This document shows positions 11,699 to 24,084 of a stretch of 64,000 bases of DNA, piece after piece (position 1 is the first letter of the stretch; each line of letters opens with the position of its first letter). The notes under the pieces were generated by a model, which was not told where the DNA came from, did no database searches, and saw only the letters and a program-made list of their open reading frames with translations. Position numbers and translations under genes: made by a program. This DNA comes from Malus domestica (lineage: Eukaryota; Streptophyta; Magnoliopsida; Rosales; Rosaceae), in the NCBI RefSeq assembly GCF_042453785.1, contig NC_091673.1:813501-877500 (forward strand), written 5' to 3'.

Positions 11699-12563
11699 AT
11701 TAGAAATTCATTTTTTTTATTGGAAAAACACTTGAAAGTGCTTCTATCATCAGTATTTTATAAAAAGAAGCGCTTCCAAATGCTTTACAATCTATACACT
11801 TTCCAAAAATTTATGTCAAATTACGTTAGAAATGCTTTTGGTTATCTATGAGCAGCCTAAGCTTTCTCTAAAAGATCTTCCACTCGTGATTTTGGTATTA
11901 CCGTACACTATTATGTTTTGCACCAAATTACCAATACATGTGCAAACAACATATATGTTACCGTGACAATGAAATAAAAATATTACATGATGGTGTTATG
12001 ATTACATTGAAAAATAACTAGTTTTGTGAACTACGTTAGAACATTCAATCCATTGATAGAAACCCTATATCATATATAGAGCCCACATCTTCAATCTGCC
12101 TGCAGGTCCATTGGAACTAAGGCCTTGTGCAAGAAATATGCCCCTTTCATACTCAAAGCTTATTACATATTGAAGGAATTTTAGAGTTGGTTTGGAAATG
12201 CTATTCTAGAACTTCTTATGTTCATAAGCGTTTGTGATAGAAGAGCATTGAAATTTATTAGAAATTTAATTTTTTGTTCTTCAAAAAAACGCTTGAAAGT
12301 GCTTTCAGCAGCAATACTCTATCACAAAAGTGTTTCCAAATGCTTTACAACCTATTCACATGTTTAAAATTTTATGTCAAATTACGTTAGAAACGATTTT
12401 GATTATCTACGAGAGCCATGAGCTTTTTCTAAAAGATCTTCCACACTGGATATTACTGTTACACCGTTATGTTGTGTTACCAATACAAGAGCAGAAAACA
12501 TGTTACAGCGACAATGAAACAAAAATATCACATGGCGGGGTGATGATTACATAGAAAAATAAG
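11699..12563. repeat. Imperfect direct duplication (two ~310-bp copies)
   Basis: About 11699-12018 and 12257-12563 are diverged copies in the same orientation. Shared stretches include AAATGCTTTACAA, TTATGTCAAATTACGTTAGAAA and CTAAAAGATCTTCCAC. The copies are separated by about 240 bp of unrelated sequence. There are no open frames, so this is probably two remnants of one non-coding transposon family. Confidence 0.8.
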
Positions 12564-12697
12564 TTGTCAGGCAGTTCAACTCTGGATTCAACCAGATGTT
12601 GCCAGGTATTTGTGTGGGTTGTTATACAGATTCCCAGGATGTGGTTCTGTTCGAACACCAACTACTCAAAGCATATCTCTCAACAATGCATGTGAAG

Positions 12698-12701
<4 letters not shown>

Positions 12702-12769
<68 letters not shown>
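12702..12769. repeat. (TA)n(GA)n compound microsatellite
   Basis: About 13 TA units are followed by about 20 GA units. It lies about 350 bp upstream of the lipid-transfer protein gene. Confidence 0.95.
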
Positions 12770-12770
<1 letters not shown>

Positions 12771-13006
12771 ATGCGGCTACGCAAAAAGAATGAAAGAGAT
12801 CTAAGAGCACTCTACAGATGCAAAGCAACCAACAAAATCTAATTATATATGTGTCACCTTGTGGAAGTATCAATCAGTGTGAACACTCTGCGCAGTCATC
12901 CCAAATGATTAGATCTTTGAATAAACTATGCCACAAACCCTAATAGTCATCGTTCCACAATCCCACAACCACCCCACTACTGCAAAAAGGATCTGTCTCT
13001 CCATGC

Positions 13007-13016
13007 TATATATATA
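13007..13016 (+). promoter_or_regulatory. TATA box of the lipid-transfer protein gene
   Basis: TATATATATA lies about 100 bp before the ATG at 13116, a normal plant spacing if the 5' UTR is 70-80 nt. Confidence 0.55.
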
Positions 13017-13115
13017 CTCATCCATTGAGCTAGTTCACCAGGTCAGTGCACAAGAGGCATATATAATCAGGCAAACTTTAATTAGTAATTGCAAATATAC
13101 ACGTTGAGCTTCAAC

Positions 13116-13570
13116 ATGAAAGCCTGCATTGTTTCTGTGTTTTTGTTTCTGCTGGCTACGAACATTTTCGTCGAGGAAGTTGTTGCTGCTGGAGAATGTG
13201 GAAGGACTCCGATTAGGTCAGCAGCAGCAAGCCTGAGCCCGTGCTTGAGTGCGGCTAGAAACGTGAGGGCCAAGGTTCTCCCACTTTGCTGCACCAAAGT
13301 TGGTGCCTTGATTAAGACTGCCCCAAAATGCCTTTGCGCTGTTCTGTTGTCACCTTTGGCAAAGCAAGCCGGTATTAATCCCGCCATTGCCATTACCATT
13401 GCAAAGCGATGCAACATCAGGAAACGGCCTGCTGGAAAGAAGTGCGGAAGTAAGTAGTTACATAAAATTGTAAATTATTGAGTAATATGTTACTTAGACA
13501 CACAAAATTTACGGTAACTGATGTTTTAAAATTAATTGTTTGTTGATTTGCAGGGTACGTGGTGCCATAA
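13116..13570 (+). CDS. DIR1-like non-specific lipid-transfer protein
   Basis: Two exons, 13116-13449 and 13554-13570, with a GTAAGT...TTTGCAG intron, encode 116 aa. Without splicing the frame ends at GSK a few codons later; with it the tail becomes CGRYVVP, which is the family ending, so the intron is well supported. Residues 1-25 form a secretion signal. The eight-cysteine motif is complete: C28, C43, C58-C59, C72-x-C74, C99, C110, with Leu between the fifth and sixth Cys as in type-2 and DIR1-like proteins. Such proteins are small apoplastic carriers of lipids, and DIR1 itself acts in systemic acquired resistance; the exact ligand here is unknown. I chose the ATG at 13116 over an upstream non-ATG frame because the hydrophobic signal starts there. 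Confidence 0.93.
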
Positions 13571-15085
13571 GCCAAAGTCAGAGGAGTCCAGGCATTAGCC
13601 ATACATATATAAAAGAGGGACCAGAACATCCAATGTCTTTCTATATATAAGACTATAAGTTGGAATAGAGAATAACATGTAACGAAGGGTCATTTGCTAT
13701 GCTCTGATCGTTGACTCTTCCAGGCACATTACCGTTTTACTTTACTTTCATGTACTATTTAATGTGGTGTTCTTGTCCTAAAGTTGTCTTAATGGATTAT
13801 GTTTCCTATCCTTACCAGCTGACTCTCTTAATTTCTCTGATTATAACAGCAAAATGAACACAAAATCAAAATTGACCCCAAAAAAAAGGGGAAATGAAAT
13901 ATAAAAAATTCCCCCGTGGTATATTTTTAGTGTAATTAACAAATATATATACACACACATATAATTAACGTATTGCATACATTGATGCATTGTAATAAAA
14001 ATGATCGAAATGTATTTGTACATGAATTTAGAATGTGAGCTAGCAGAGATTAAGTAATTTCTGTCGTTGGATTATCCATCAATCAACGTTCACACGAAAT
14101 CCGATGGGGGTGACTTACACGAAATTCAAACACCATGATCAAAATATTGACCTAAAAAAACAAAAAACACCATGATCAAAAGTATACTGGTCCCACGCAC
14201 CCACCTATCCTGAAATAAAAATTCGTGTAGTGAGGTCCTTTTTTCGACTTGATTGTTACATCACCATGAGAATGTAAGACACTAGTATCATTTTCATATC
14301 TTACATATTTTGTATTTATTAATTAACACAGAAAAGTCTCACACTAAAATCAATTATCTCATACCTGAATTGTTAAGAATTAAATCACTAAGAGCGTCTA
14401 CTAGTGTGTAGTTATTGTCTATATCAGAAATTTAACAGTTAGATAGCATAATGATTCATGTCTTTCATTAATTTTAAGTAAGTAAATATAAACTAAATTC
14501 ATAATGTATCAATCTTATTTTTACTCAAATTATAATATAAATTAATAACAACAAGTGATAGTATGACCGTCACATAATATTTATCATGGTTTGATCCGTT
14601 ACAGTTTTCCACCACAAGCATGCCAATAAGTGGACCCAATGCATGCAAAAGAGCAAAGAAAATTTAAAAGTGGAAGGTAGATGATACCTGACGATGGAGA
14701 GAAGCTGTGGAAAAAAGTCTCAAAAAGAAGCTCGGTTGGGAAGCATAATATTGAAGGGGAAGAAAACAAAAAAGGAAAAGCTGAAATTTGAATTGTGTCT
14801 TAACAGTTACAGCACTAGGGCATATCTATTTATCTTTGTCTTACAGTATTTGCTTTTGCATGCAACATCATCATATGAGTACCCTTGCAATTATTTAGTC
14901 CCCCACACATACTTCTAATTAACCAAAGAAAATTAAAAGTGAGACCACATTTCCCGAATCCCAAGAGACACACCCCTTTATTTTTCTTTTCTTTTTTAAT
15001 CTTTGCCGTTGACCGAGCACTGCTGCTTCTGAAATCATATAATCTCTTTTAACTTTTTCCAATCTCTCTATATGTCATGGCTTTG
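13571..15085. other. Spacer between LTP and XRI1-like genes
   Basis: AT-rich, with no convincing gene. It contains the 3' flank of the LTP gene and, near the right end, the XRI1-like promoter. The open frame at 14694-14918 is short and lysine-rich without homology that I recognise. Confidence 0.4.
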
Positions 15086-15088
15086 CGC

Positions 15089-15142
15089 ATATATAGAAAT
15101 GTATGGGCCTGAGTGAGTGAGTCATTAAACATCAAGACTTTC

Positions 15143-15178
<36 letters not shown>
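15089..15178 (+). promoter_or_regulatory. TATA box and GA-rich 5' leader of the XRI1-like gene
   Basis: ATATATAG at 15089-15096 stands 83-90 bp before the ATG. The leader directly before the start is a GA microsatellite (about 15141-15178). GA tracts in 5' leaders are common in plants. Confidence 0.5.
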
Positions 15179-15179
<1 letters not shown>

Positions 15180-16677
15180 TGGGTGAGCTTCATCACTCCA
15201 TGCCCATGGCTTACACGAACAGTAGCCTCCACAGCTCTTCCCAAGGTTGGGATTGTCACGGCCACCTTGGAGTTCTCAACACAGACAGAATGTCTTTAGG
15301 TCTCTCCACTTTTTCTTCCTTTCTCTCTCTTTCCTTTCACTGTTTTTGTCTACATTTGTATTTAACTGTAGTTGAATATATAAGACAATGATAGATTTCT
15401 AGCTTGCTAGGGTTCATTTATTAGTTTTGAATAATATGTGCAGCTATGGATGAGTACATGATGATGAACGCAGCATTTTGCTCATCACCTCATGTAGATC
15501 AGTCAGATTTCTCGACGGGGTACTTAGAAGACGCCTTGGTAGAATTTGGTGAGCGATCCAAAAGGAGACGCTTGCTCGTGTATACCAATGATGATAACGA
15601 GCTCAAAGACTCCACTACTATTCTTGCGAAGGTATTGAATAGGCTTATTTGATGGATCTCTCGATTTGCATGTCTTATCTTTTATAATTATAATAGTTTT
15701 TTCCATCGATCTTGCGCCAATTTCTCACTTAAATACTTTGTAATAGAGAAACTGGAATTCAAACTGGGAATTATCTGAGAATTTTGATTGCATGAGCCAG
15801 CTAACTACTTCCAGTACTGGGCTATCAGGTAATTAATTGATAATTAATTAATAATTACTTTTAGTTCTTTCTTAATTATGATTTCCAAAGTTGATTTCAT
15901 CTTTCTAAAGTTGATTTCATCTTTCAGTTCTACTTGGTGATCCTTTATGTATAACCAGACCAATGAACAGACTCGTTTCCGAGGAGATCACAAATGACAT
16001 CGTCGACTCAAAGATAAACACTCCAGAAGAGCCAACAATGTCAGCTCCTGAAGCTTTTGATTCCTCCTCTTCTTCTTGCAAAGATTCGACCAACACCAAC
16101 TCTGATTATTTACCTACTCCCAAAGAAACCCTTTTTTCCAATATTGCTGCTCCAGCTGCCGGTACGTACACATACCAATCTAGTAACCTATTCTAAAACA
16201 ACTCTAAATTCAATAATGTTAATTTAACACATAAAACCAACTACATTGCGCACATATGCATGTACTCTTTAATTTCCTGCCATTGCATACGAGATTCACC
16301 TGTATCAGAGAGTGTGACTGTGGATAACTAAATAGCATTACTCAAACAAAACTTACAATATTATTGGCATGTTCTCTAATACAGGTGGTGGTGGTGATGA
16401 AAAGAGAAAAAAGAAGAAGAGGGTGATAACAAGGGTAGTTTATCCATTTGCGTTGGTGAAGCCCGGCGGAGTAGAAGGCGACGTCACCTTAAGCGACATC
16501 AACGAGAGGATCCTAATGCCACCAACACGGCCAGTACGACACCCAGTTGGGGACTTTGCATGTCGGCCATGCGTGTCTGCGGATGGCCCTGGCCTTTCTG
16601 GCAAAGCTGTGGTGGCCCTTACCAGAATTCAAACCCAGGGCAGAGGCACAATCACTATTATCAGAACCAAAGGTTAA
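15179..16677 (+). CDS. XRI1-like: XRI1-like protein (X-ray induced transcript 1)
   Basis: Five exons: 15179-15299, 15444-15631, 15747-15828, 15928-16161, 16385-16677. Phases agree, and the total of 918 nt gives 305 aa. The N-terminal half is poorly conserved, with NWNSNWEL in exon 3 and a Ser-rich acidic stretch in exon 4. A basic KRKKKKR cluster, a likely nuclear signal, opens exon 5. It leads into the strongly conserved C-terminal block with YPFALVKPGG, INERILMPPTRPVRHPVGDF, CRPCVSADGPGLSGKA and ending TITIIRTKG. Arabidopsis XRI1 is induced by ionising radiation and needed for meiosis and double-strand-break repair, as I recall through contact with MND1. A related XRI1-like paralogue with meristem or unknown role is equally possible. 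No lesion seen. Confidence 0.85.
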
Positions 16678-19600
16678 AATAATCATCGTCATTTAATTAG
16701 TTAATGGCCTCGGTGCTAGCTAGTTACCAATCATGAGTTCGATCCATCTTTGATTAATTAGCTAATTAATTAGTTTAAATTAATATGTCCGATCTGTCTG
16801 AATTGTATAGAAAACCCTATATATGTTTTCACAGTCCATGTGTTATGGCTTTACTTTTACGTACACAAGTAAGAGTTGTTATTTACTATTGTTTTTTTAA
16901 TAAACAATATTATCTACATTAACTGGGTGAGTGAGTGTGCTAAGTATCTGTTAATACTCAAGTTTTTTGTGTAGATTACTGACTAACTGAGGTATTTAAT
17001 GTGCAACAAGAGACATCATTTCAAAGGTCATGATAATAATAAAGATGGTTGAATTAATGGAAAAGAAGAAAGTAGTAAAAGAAAAAGGCCGAAAAGAAAG
17101 AAAGCAAAAGAAGAGAAGAGAATAGAAACGAAAATGCCTCTTCAAAGATTAAAGCTTCCAACATATTGTCTGGCACGGAGACCTGCCTATAAGGCAATAT
17201 ATGTTATCTGCTATGCCCCAGTTTTCGCTAGGTGTAAAGAGACTAAAGTGAAAGTAGATCAGTTTGGTCATTTGATTTGTTGAAGTGGGGACAATTGGAG
17301 GGGGTACACAATATATTAGATGTCATTACTTATGACTATCCGACAATAGGAATACTATACAAATTTGAAAATTAGAGATTAACGACTGACATGAATTGCA
17401 CAAAATAAAACAAGTAAGGTGTACCAATAACCCTATTAGCCAATGATGTGCTTTTTCTCAACTCATTTGACATTTGTTCACTCCATTATGTATAAATGAC
17501 ATCAATTTTTCTTGTAGTGACGATGACAAATATAGTATAACCCAACCCATTAATATTCTTTGAACAGAAGGTGGATGGATTCATCATCTTCCATTTCCCA
17601 TCCTTTACCTTTTTCATAGCTACCCTGCTGCAGACTCCAACTACTACCACCACCATAGTAATTAAACATCAAATCATTTTCCATTATATATACATATCTG
17701 ATCGACCAAGACTTTTAAGGCATGGGGATCGTGAGGCACGAATTATGTTAATCATGTAATTGTTAGCAGTGCGCCAATCATTTCTGATTGTTGACTAATA
17801 ATTGCATACATTGTTCATGTTCTGTGGTGCATGTCTTCTTCAATACATAGGTCAGTAATTAGGTCAATACCCAAAATTCAAAAACATCACAGGGATTATT
17901 CAAGACAATATCTAACATGTGGGACCGTATATATGAAAACATGCACCAAATATTGATATATATATTTTGTTCTAATTAATTGCTGTTTGTATGCGCTACA
18001 CTGATCATCGATCACTACCCTCGATGAGCCTTTGACTTTTCGTGATACAAATTATAATATATATGATTTGAACTATACGAGAGAAACTTCGATAATATTG
18101 TTTGATAACATTCATGCAGTTTGATAGAACGGAAATATTAGGATTGTAGAAGTCCAAGAAAGCTCACATACACTATAAATAACATTGTCGGACACTCTTT
18201 AATCGATAACCTAGTTTTTCTCGGTAGAGCACATCGCAAGAATGCTCGGAGACTCACAGTAATCACGTTTGCCCATAGATGTTGCAGAAGTCCAAAGCGG
18301 CATCTATATTGTGTAGAAGCTAGATACGGCGTCGTTGACGAATTGCTTTGTGCGAGAGTGACAAGGGAGTGACGAGGATTGGTGTTTGGTCTCATTACAA
18401 CAACCATTGTTGTTGTTTTAGGTGAAGATAACTTTCACCTTTTTTATACTCAATTTCTTTGGATTTGCTGAATCTAGGTCATTTATATATAGAAAATAAA
18501 AGGGCACCATTCTCAAAATCAAATATATATATATATATATATATATTCCAAAAAAAAAAGAAGGATATATATTCCAAAAAGAAAAGTAATAAATATAGAA
18601 AAAAGAGAAAAATCAAAGGACCATATTAAGAAGAGAGAGACCTAAAAGGATGAGTAGGGTGGCTCAAGTAGTGAATGTAAAAAGAATGTAATGCTTTTGT
18701 CCTCATCAAGGGACTTATTTATTCTTTCACTTACGATTAACGAATTTTTACTGTTCAAACATCATGATCGAAATCGTTCATTCTCTTTATTATCATTTAA
18801 AGACCATATAAGCAAAAGATTATTCAATTTGGCAATTCTTTAGCCATTCATATGCATAAAAAAATGAACGATTTATCATGAAGATGCTACTTGTTACCAA
18901 AACCATTGATTGGTTTAACACATATGAATAACTAAAAAATCTTGAAATTGAATATTTTTTTTTTCAGATATGATTATTGGATTATGATATAGAAGATTAA
19001 CAGATACTATTCTGATGCTCGGACGGTAAATGTTCATTAATCGTAATTGAAGGGATAAGTACGTCACCCCATGGAGGGACACAAGCATTATCCTTCAATT
19101 TCGTGCAAACACAAACGCAAGCTTTCTAAATAGAAGTTTAAGAAGGAGACTCTCAAAGTGAGATTTTTCATGGATCTTTGTCACTTCATATTTCAACAGT
19201 AATTTTCATGCTAAACATTATAAAATATTCTATAAAAGATATGAGATGGCGTAGAGATGTCTCACTTTTGAGACTCTCTCTTTAACATTTATCTTTTCAA
19301 TGTTCTCCTTGTTTATTTCTTGCATATCTTATTTAAAATTAGAAAAAGAAATTCCCTTGGTATATGTGAGAATATCATCTACTTTTCTTTTTCCAAATCC
19401 CCGGATTCTCTTTCTGATTTAAAGCACGTATATTATATTGATTGGGGATTTTCAGTCTGTAAATTCTTTTAAAAGCATGAACGGCGGTTTTTCTTTTTGT
19501 TTGGTGAGCAGCTGGGCCTAATATATGATAGCTCACCAATCCTACTTAGGCCCATTATTGAATGATTGCTTCAGAATCGATACTGGCCCAATAATTAGCA

Positions 19601-20510
19601 GTGACGCAATAATTTTTGCATCACCATGCTTGACTCATGCAGCCGTCGTGTACGTGATTGGTCAAAGTAAAAGTCAAGAGGACAAAGTTTGCAGAAAATT
19701 TTAATTGTAACGGAAACACAAGCAGTACATCACGTATTTTAATAGAAGTGGTGGAAAATTTTATTTTTTAAGTTATTAACTTTTTAGCACATATCCCACA
19801 ATTTGTATAGTGACACGTGGTGTACCATCCAGTGTACCAATCACATTGAAAAATCTCTCCAAAGTTTGAACTCAATCCTAGTTTGTGAAATTGATAACAG
19901 TGTTTAAATATGTAGTCGAGATAAAATTTCTTATTTTTATGTATATATGTAGGTTTCGTTATCAATTTCACGAACTAGGAGAATTTATTCATGACTTAAA
20001 TTGACCCGAAGAAAGCCAAGGCAGAAAAGAACAAAGTACAAAGGTATTCATAAGCATCACAATCATATTTGGTAGTACAGAATCTCCGTGTTGACTTTTT
20101 ACCAACTTGCTGGCCAATTAATAAAACATAGGAACAAAAATATAGGAGACGTGTTCTTGCTATCTTGAATCGAAGAGAGACAAAAATAAAAACAGATACC
20201 CAAATCTCAATATGCTTACTGATCAAGCAACTCAATAACACACATTAATATTGCATTGCAATGAGGACATTACAGACATGATCATCGAGAGAGACTGACG
20301 AACGCGATGTACTTGACCAAGAAAAGTTACTTATATCGAATCAAAATTTCAATGGAAGGCTTCACATCAACCCACCATGAACAAATAACAATCCAAACGT
20401 AAATGAGAACAACTTGCGTACGTGTAAAAGAAACTGTAGTAACATGCATGACAATGGATGACAACATAATGAAGTTAGACCGAGTACGTACGTACTAAAA
20501 CTCTCATATT
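16678..20510. other. Gene-free spacer
   Basis: AT-rich. It has a (TA)n run at about 18522-18546 and one copy of a dispersed element at 19696-19850 (listed separately). The minus-strand frame at 18138-18407 has no recognisable domain. The rest shows no coding or RNA gene that I can support. Confidence 0.4.
19696..19850 (-). repeat. Dispersed MITE-like repeat, copy 1 (inverted relative to copy 2)
   Basis: Its reverse complement matches 24085-24240 over about 140 bp. Shared words include AAAAAGTTAATAACT, CACTATACAAA and TATTAAAA followed by ACGTGATGTAC. Both copies hold the same CACGTG-type palindromes. No coding capacity. Confidence 0.75.
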
Positions 20511-20516
20511 AACCGA

Positions 20517-20711
20517 TCAGTAAGGAAAAACCGATGAAGGGTGTGTGTTTGGTGTGGTTGTTGTTATCTGATCAAAGCACACACAAGCAAAGATGGACTT
20601 CAGAATCTTCTTCAGAACTTGGCCGCGTTTTGGGATCCAGCGACTACTGCGAGGAACCGCCACTCCCCTTACTGCAGAAGCAGAAGCAGAAGCAGAAGCA
20701 GCCATATTCAT
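20517..20711 (-). CDS. Candidate small protein gene, unrecognised (64 aa)
   Basis: A single-exon minus-strand frame starts with ATG at 20711 and ends with TGA at 20517. A TATA box (CTATATAA on the minus strand, 20803-20796) sits about 85 bp upstream, and a tandem 37-bp repeat (20724-20795) fills the space between. The protein opens with an alternating Ala-Ser run, coded by a GAAGCA repeat, and then has a basic patch SRWIPKRGQVLKKILKSIF. It continues with ACVCF and a Thr/Pro-rich tail. The basic amphipathic segment looks like a conserved core of a short plant protein, but I cannot name the family. Start and TATA spacing favour a real gene; its length and simple-sequence N-terminus argue for caution. 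Confidence 0.45.
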   Translation of the reverse strand: MNMAASASASASAVRGVAVPRSSRWIPKRGQVLKKILKSIFACVCFDQITTTTPNTHPSSVFPY

Positions 20712-20723
20712 CTACTGAGTGGG

Positions 20724-20795
20724 GTGTGTGATGAGCTGCCAACAGCAAGATGCAGAGGTGGTTTGTGATGAGCTGCCAACAGCAAGATGCAGAGG
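20724..20795. repeat. 37-bp tandem duplication in the leader of the small gene
   Basis: The sequence beginning TGTGATGAGCTGCC and ending GATGCAGAGG is present twice in a row with a 37-bp period and almost no differences. It lies between the TATA box at 20796 and the ATG at 20711. Confidence 0.95.
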
Positions 20796-21466
20796 TTATA
20801 TAGTGGGGTGTGTTGAAGCCGCGTAGGCATATCCCTTCGAGTTTTAACCGAGTGAGCAACGCGTGTGGTGGCTTAGGTGGTGCTGCTGCTGCTGCTCTTT
20901 CTCTCTTTTGTAAGGTTGTATGCAGAGACTCGTTTCTTTCTATAAAAAGCCCTCTTACCCAACAACCCCCACCACCCTTACTCTATTAAGCCCCCAAGGG
21001 CCAATTCTCCCACACGCCTATGTCTCAATTATTCTCTACTTTCCCTCTGCTTTGAAAAGGTCAGTGTGTTCTAATTGTAGTTAAATTAACCCAAGTTCTG
21101 TACGGCATTCTATTTCACATGTATGCTTGTAACATTTGCCACACAGATGAGGTTTAATTTGGTTTAGTAAGAAAAAAATCTCCACTTCTGTTGGAGATGC
21201 GAGTCAATAATATATCAATAAATTTGAATGAGTTACTGATAATTTTGTTGTTGTTGTTGTTGTAATCTTTTTTACTATAAGGTATATATATGTGGAGACG
21301 GATTAGTGGCGCCATTTTTTTAATAGAATTTTTAGACACGTTTTATGAGATCTACTCTGTAATATATTTTAACGATACAAACAATCTGTATTTAGACACA
21401 TGTTTTTATGTGGCCCACTCTGTAATATATATTCTAATGAACCGATGCAGTTCAACCATTACTTAT

Positions 21467-23037
21467 TGTTGGAAAATATTAGTATTTAGGTTTACTTTAA
21501 TATTTGGTTTTCTAGGCTTAGCCCGTTAGTATTAGGGTTTAGGGTTAGTTTATTATAAATAGAGTGCTTTGTTATTCATTCGAGATATCAAGCTATTCAC
21601 AATGTAGTCTCTTAGGGTTTTGTAGTCGTTCTGGCATTCTAGTTTGATTAATAATATTCTTATTAATTTGTAGTCTTATTCGTTATGCACTCTGATATTC
21701 AACTTGGTATCAGAGCAGGTTTGATCTTTCGGGATTTAATCTGTTCTTCTTGATAGGTATCCATGTTGTTTGTTTGATAATAGTTTTCAGTGTTTGTTTT
21801 GAAAAGAAAAAAAATTTGATTATGTTTGCTCGAACGACCCACAAGAATCTGCCCCACTTCCGCTGCATCGTCACCCATCCATCAGCCTTCGTACCAGGTC
21901 TGCAACTAGAAACCCAGCACATCTGTTGTTCGTATCCAACACCAGCCGCATCACCACACCGTTTCCTGCACTGCATCCGCACCCTTTGATCGGACCCGCA
22001 CCACTTGCACCTCCGCACCAGACCCATGAAATCGTCTACCCACCACTGACTGCGCTGCCTTCGCACCGTACCCGCATCCTCGCTGCTGCTTTGATCCGCA
22101 CTTCATCGCCTCTGCTATCCCATCGCGTCAAGAATCCCATAATTGAGATCCCATACTGCACTTGGATTTGTTTTCTCTGGAGAACACTGCCCAGATAGAA
22201 GAAGAGAATAAGGAAACAGAAGCCGAAAAATAGAAGAAGAAAAAATGAAAAAAAAAAGGAAAAGAAAGAAAAAGAAAAACCGTTGTCCAATACAAGAAAA
22301 AGTTATATTGTTTGTTGAAGAGGAAAGCATTCGAAAGGTCCCAGGAGAAAGAAAAAAAATTGATGTTGGTTTAGGCCCACACAGGCAGAGAAAAAAAAAA
22401 GTTATGGTTAAGTTTGTTTGAAGGCCCACACAGTTGGTGGCGTTGTTCGTTTGTTGCTACAATTGAGATATGAAAATCTCGTCCGTTTAGTGACGGGTTC
22501 TTTCCATACTCTCAACTCTAGCCAGTTTGCCAGTCAAGTCAAGTCAAGAATCAAGTCAAGTCAAGTTCGCAAGTTCACCAGTTCGCAAGTCAAGTCAAGT
22601 CAAGTTTGCATACCTGCCTGTCTGTCTGTCCGCGTTGCGGAGCCTGCCTGTCTGTCTGTCCGCGTTGCGGTGGAGCCTGCCTGTCTATCTGTCCGCGTTG
22701 CGGCGGAGCCTACCTGTCTGTCTGTCAGCCTAACGGAGCGAGTCCGCATCTGCTTGTTTGCAAACCCATGTCGTATACCGCCATGAGTTTGACGGGGGGT
22801 GTTGGAAAATATTAGTATTTAGGTTTACTTTAATATTTGGTTTTCTAGGCTTAGCCCGTTAGCATTAGGGTTTAGGGTTAGTTTATTATAAATAGAGTGC
22901 TTTGTTATTCATTCGAGATATCAAGCTATTCACAATGTAGTCTCTTAGGGTTTTGTAGCCGTTCCGGCATTCTAGTTTGATTAATAATATTCTTATTAAT
23001 TTGTAGTCTTATTCGTTATGCACTCTGATATTCAACT
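21467..23037 (+). mobile_element. TRIM-type non-autonomous LTR retrotransposon (copy A)
   Basis: Two 238-bp LTRs, 21467-21704 and 22800-23037, begin TGTTGGAAAATATTAG and end GATATTCAACT. They differ at only about three sites by eye. A 5-bp target duplication CTTAT flanks the element at 21462-21466 and 23038-23042. The primer-binding site TTGGTATCAGAGCAGG follows the 5' LTR at 21705 and pairs with initiator tRNA-Met. A G-rich polypurine tract (GACGGGGGG) precedes the 3' LTR. The 1.1-kb interior has no gag or pol. It holds a C-rich section (about 21840-22140), an A-rich section, and two short tandem arrays (22530-22725). It must depend on enzymes of another element. Confidence 0.93.
22530..22725. 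repeat. Two tandem arrays inside TRIM copy A
   Basis: CAAGTCAAGT-type repeats (about 22530-22610) are followed by about four units of 30-36 bp containing CCTGTCTGTCTGTCCGCGTT. Both arrays are absent or replaced by other repeats (GCACTGGCATG units) in the related copy at 36073-37556. Confidence 0.85.
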
Positions 23038-23042
23038 CTTAT

Positions 23043-24084
23043 TGGCTCACTTATTTTACAACAAAGGGAGGCGATCTAAATGGCTTATGATGTTTGGAAC
23101 TGGCTTATATTTTAAGAAAATTCGTACAAATTCTCTTCCAATATTATTTGGTTGTGGTAGATTTCATAATCACGTTGTATAAGAAATTTAAACTTTTCAT
23201 TTTTTATAAAGCATATATATGAACAGGAAGAGGAGGATGAAAAATGATAAAGTTACACGTGACATTTGATTTTAAGGTAAGTTTTTAATAATTCGAATTA
23301 CTGAACAGTCTGATTTTATATTCATCACATTATCAATAAACAAAAATATAAAAATTCTTCATTTTGATTTTGATCGTTATTTATTACTAAGTAATCCGAA
23401 CTATTAAAAACTCGTCGCAATTGACTGATGCATGCTGATGGCGACTTCCGAAGTATTGAATACTAAAATGGTTCAAGTTCACCGCACAAACTTACCAAAG
23501 ACGAAAAAGAAAAGGACACGGGCAACAGATACATCCATGTCAAAAGGTCAGTCCAAAACCGGTCAAATTTTGCGGGCTGAAATTAGGGCTTGGAATCGTG
23601 GCCCACTGGACTGGTAGAAGGGTATTAAAGAAAACTTGATTTTGTCCCTTGCATGGTTACTTGTTAATCACGTGGCACCACCAGCCACCTCTTCCTCACG
23701 TCAACTTCTCCTTCCCTACCTCCTCTCTTCTTTTGGTCGCGTCACCAGTAAAGCACTTCTAATCTTCCTCCTCTGCCGCCTCCTTCATGATTTTTCAGAG
23801 TTGCTTTCAAAGGACCGCGAAAAACGACAGTACGACTTTGACTGAGGTCATAAAAAAACTACAAGCAAAGCAAGTAAAAGAAAATATTTTAAAAGAGGAT
23901 TCAAGGTCTACTTGCATGCTTCTCGTAACCTGTAAGTCGGAGTCGGAGTCGGAGACATTTTGGAGAGATTTAACAATTGACGGTGGAATGAAACATACGT
24001 TGGAGCATGATCAGTCTGTTCTAAATGCTAATCATTGAGTAACACTTTTCCATGCTGATTGATCTCTAAGCGGAGAGATTTTTT
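23043..24084. other. Spacer without a supported gene
   Basis: AT-rich sequence. The open frames at 23432-23617 and 23636-24038 show no recognised domain and no splice-supported continuation. Confidence 0.35.

Noticed and set aside
18138-18407. 89-codon minus-strand frame with a moderately GC-rich core
   Set aside because: Possibly a transposon scrap, but I could match it to no family and saw no terminal repeats.
22036-22786. Lys/Arg- or Phe-rich and CLSVCPRCG-rich frames inside TRIM A
   Set aside because: They arise from A-rich sequence and a tandem repeat; no gag or pol similarity.
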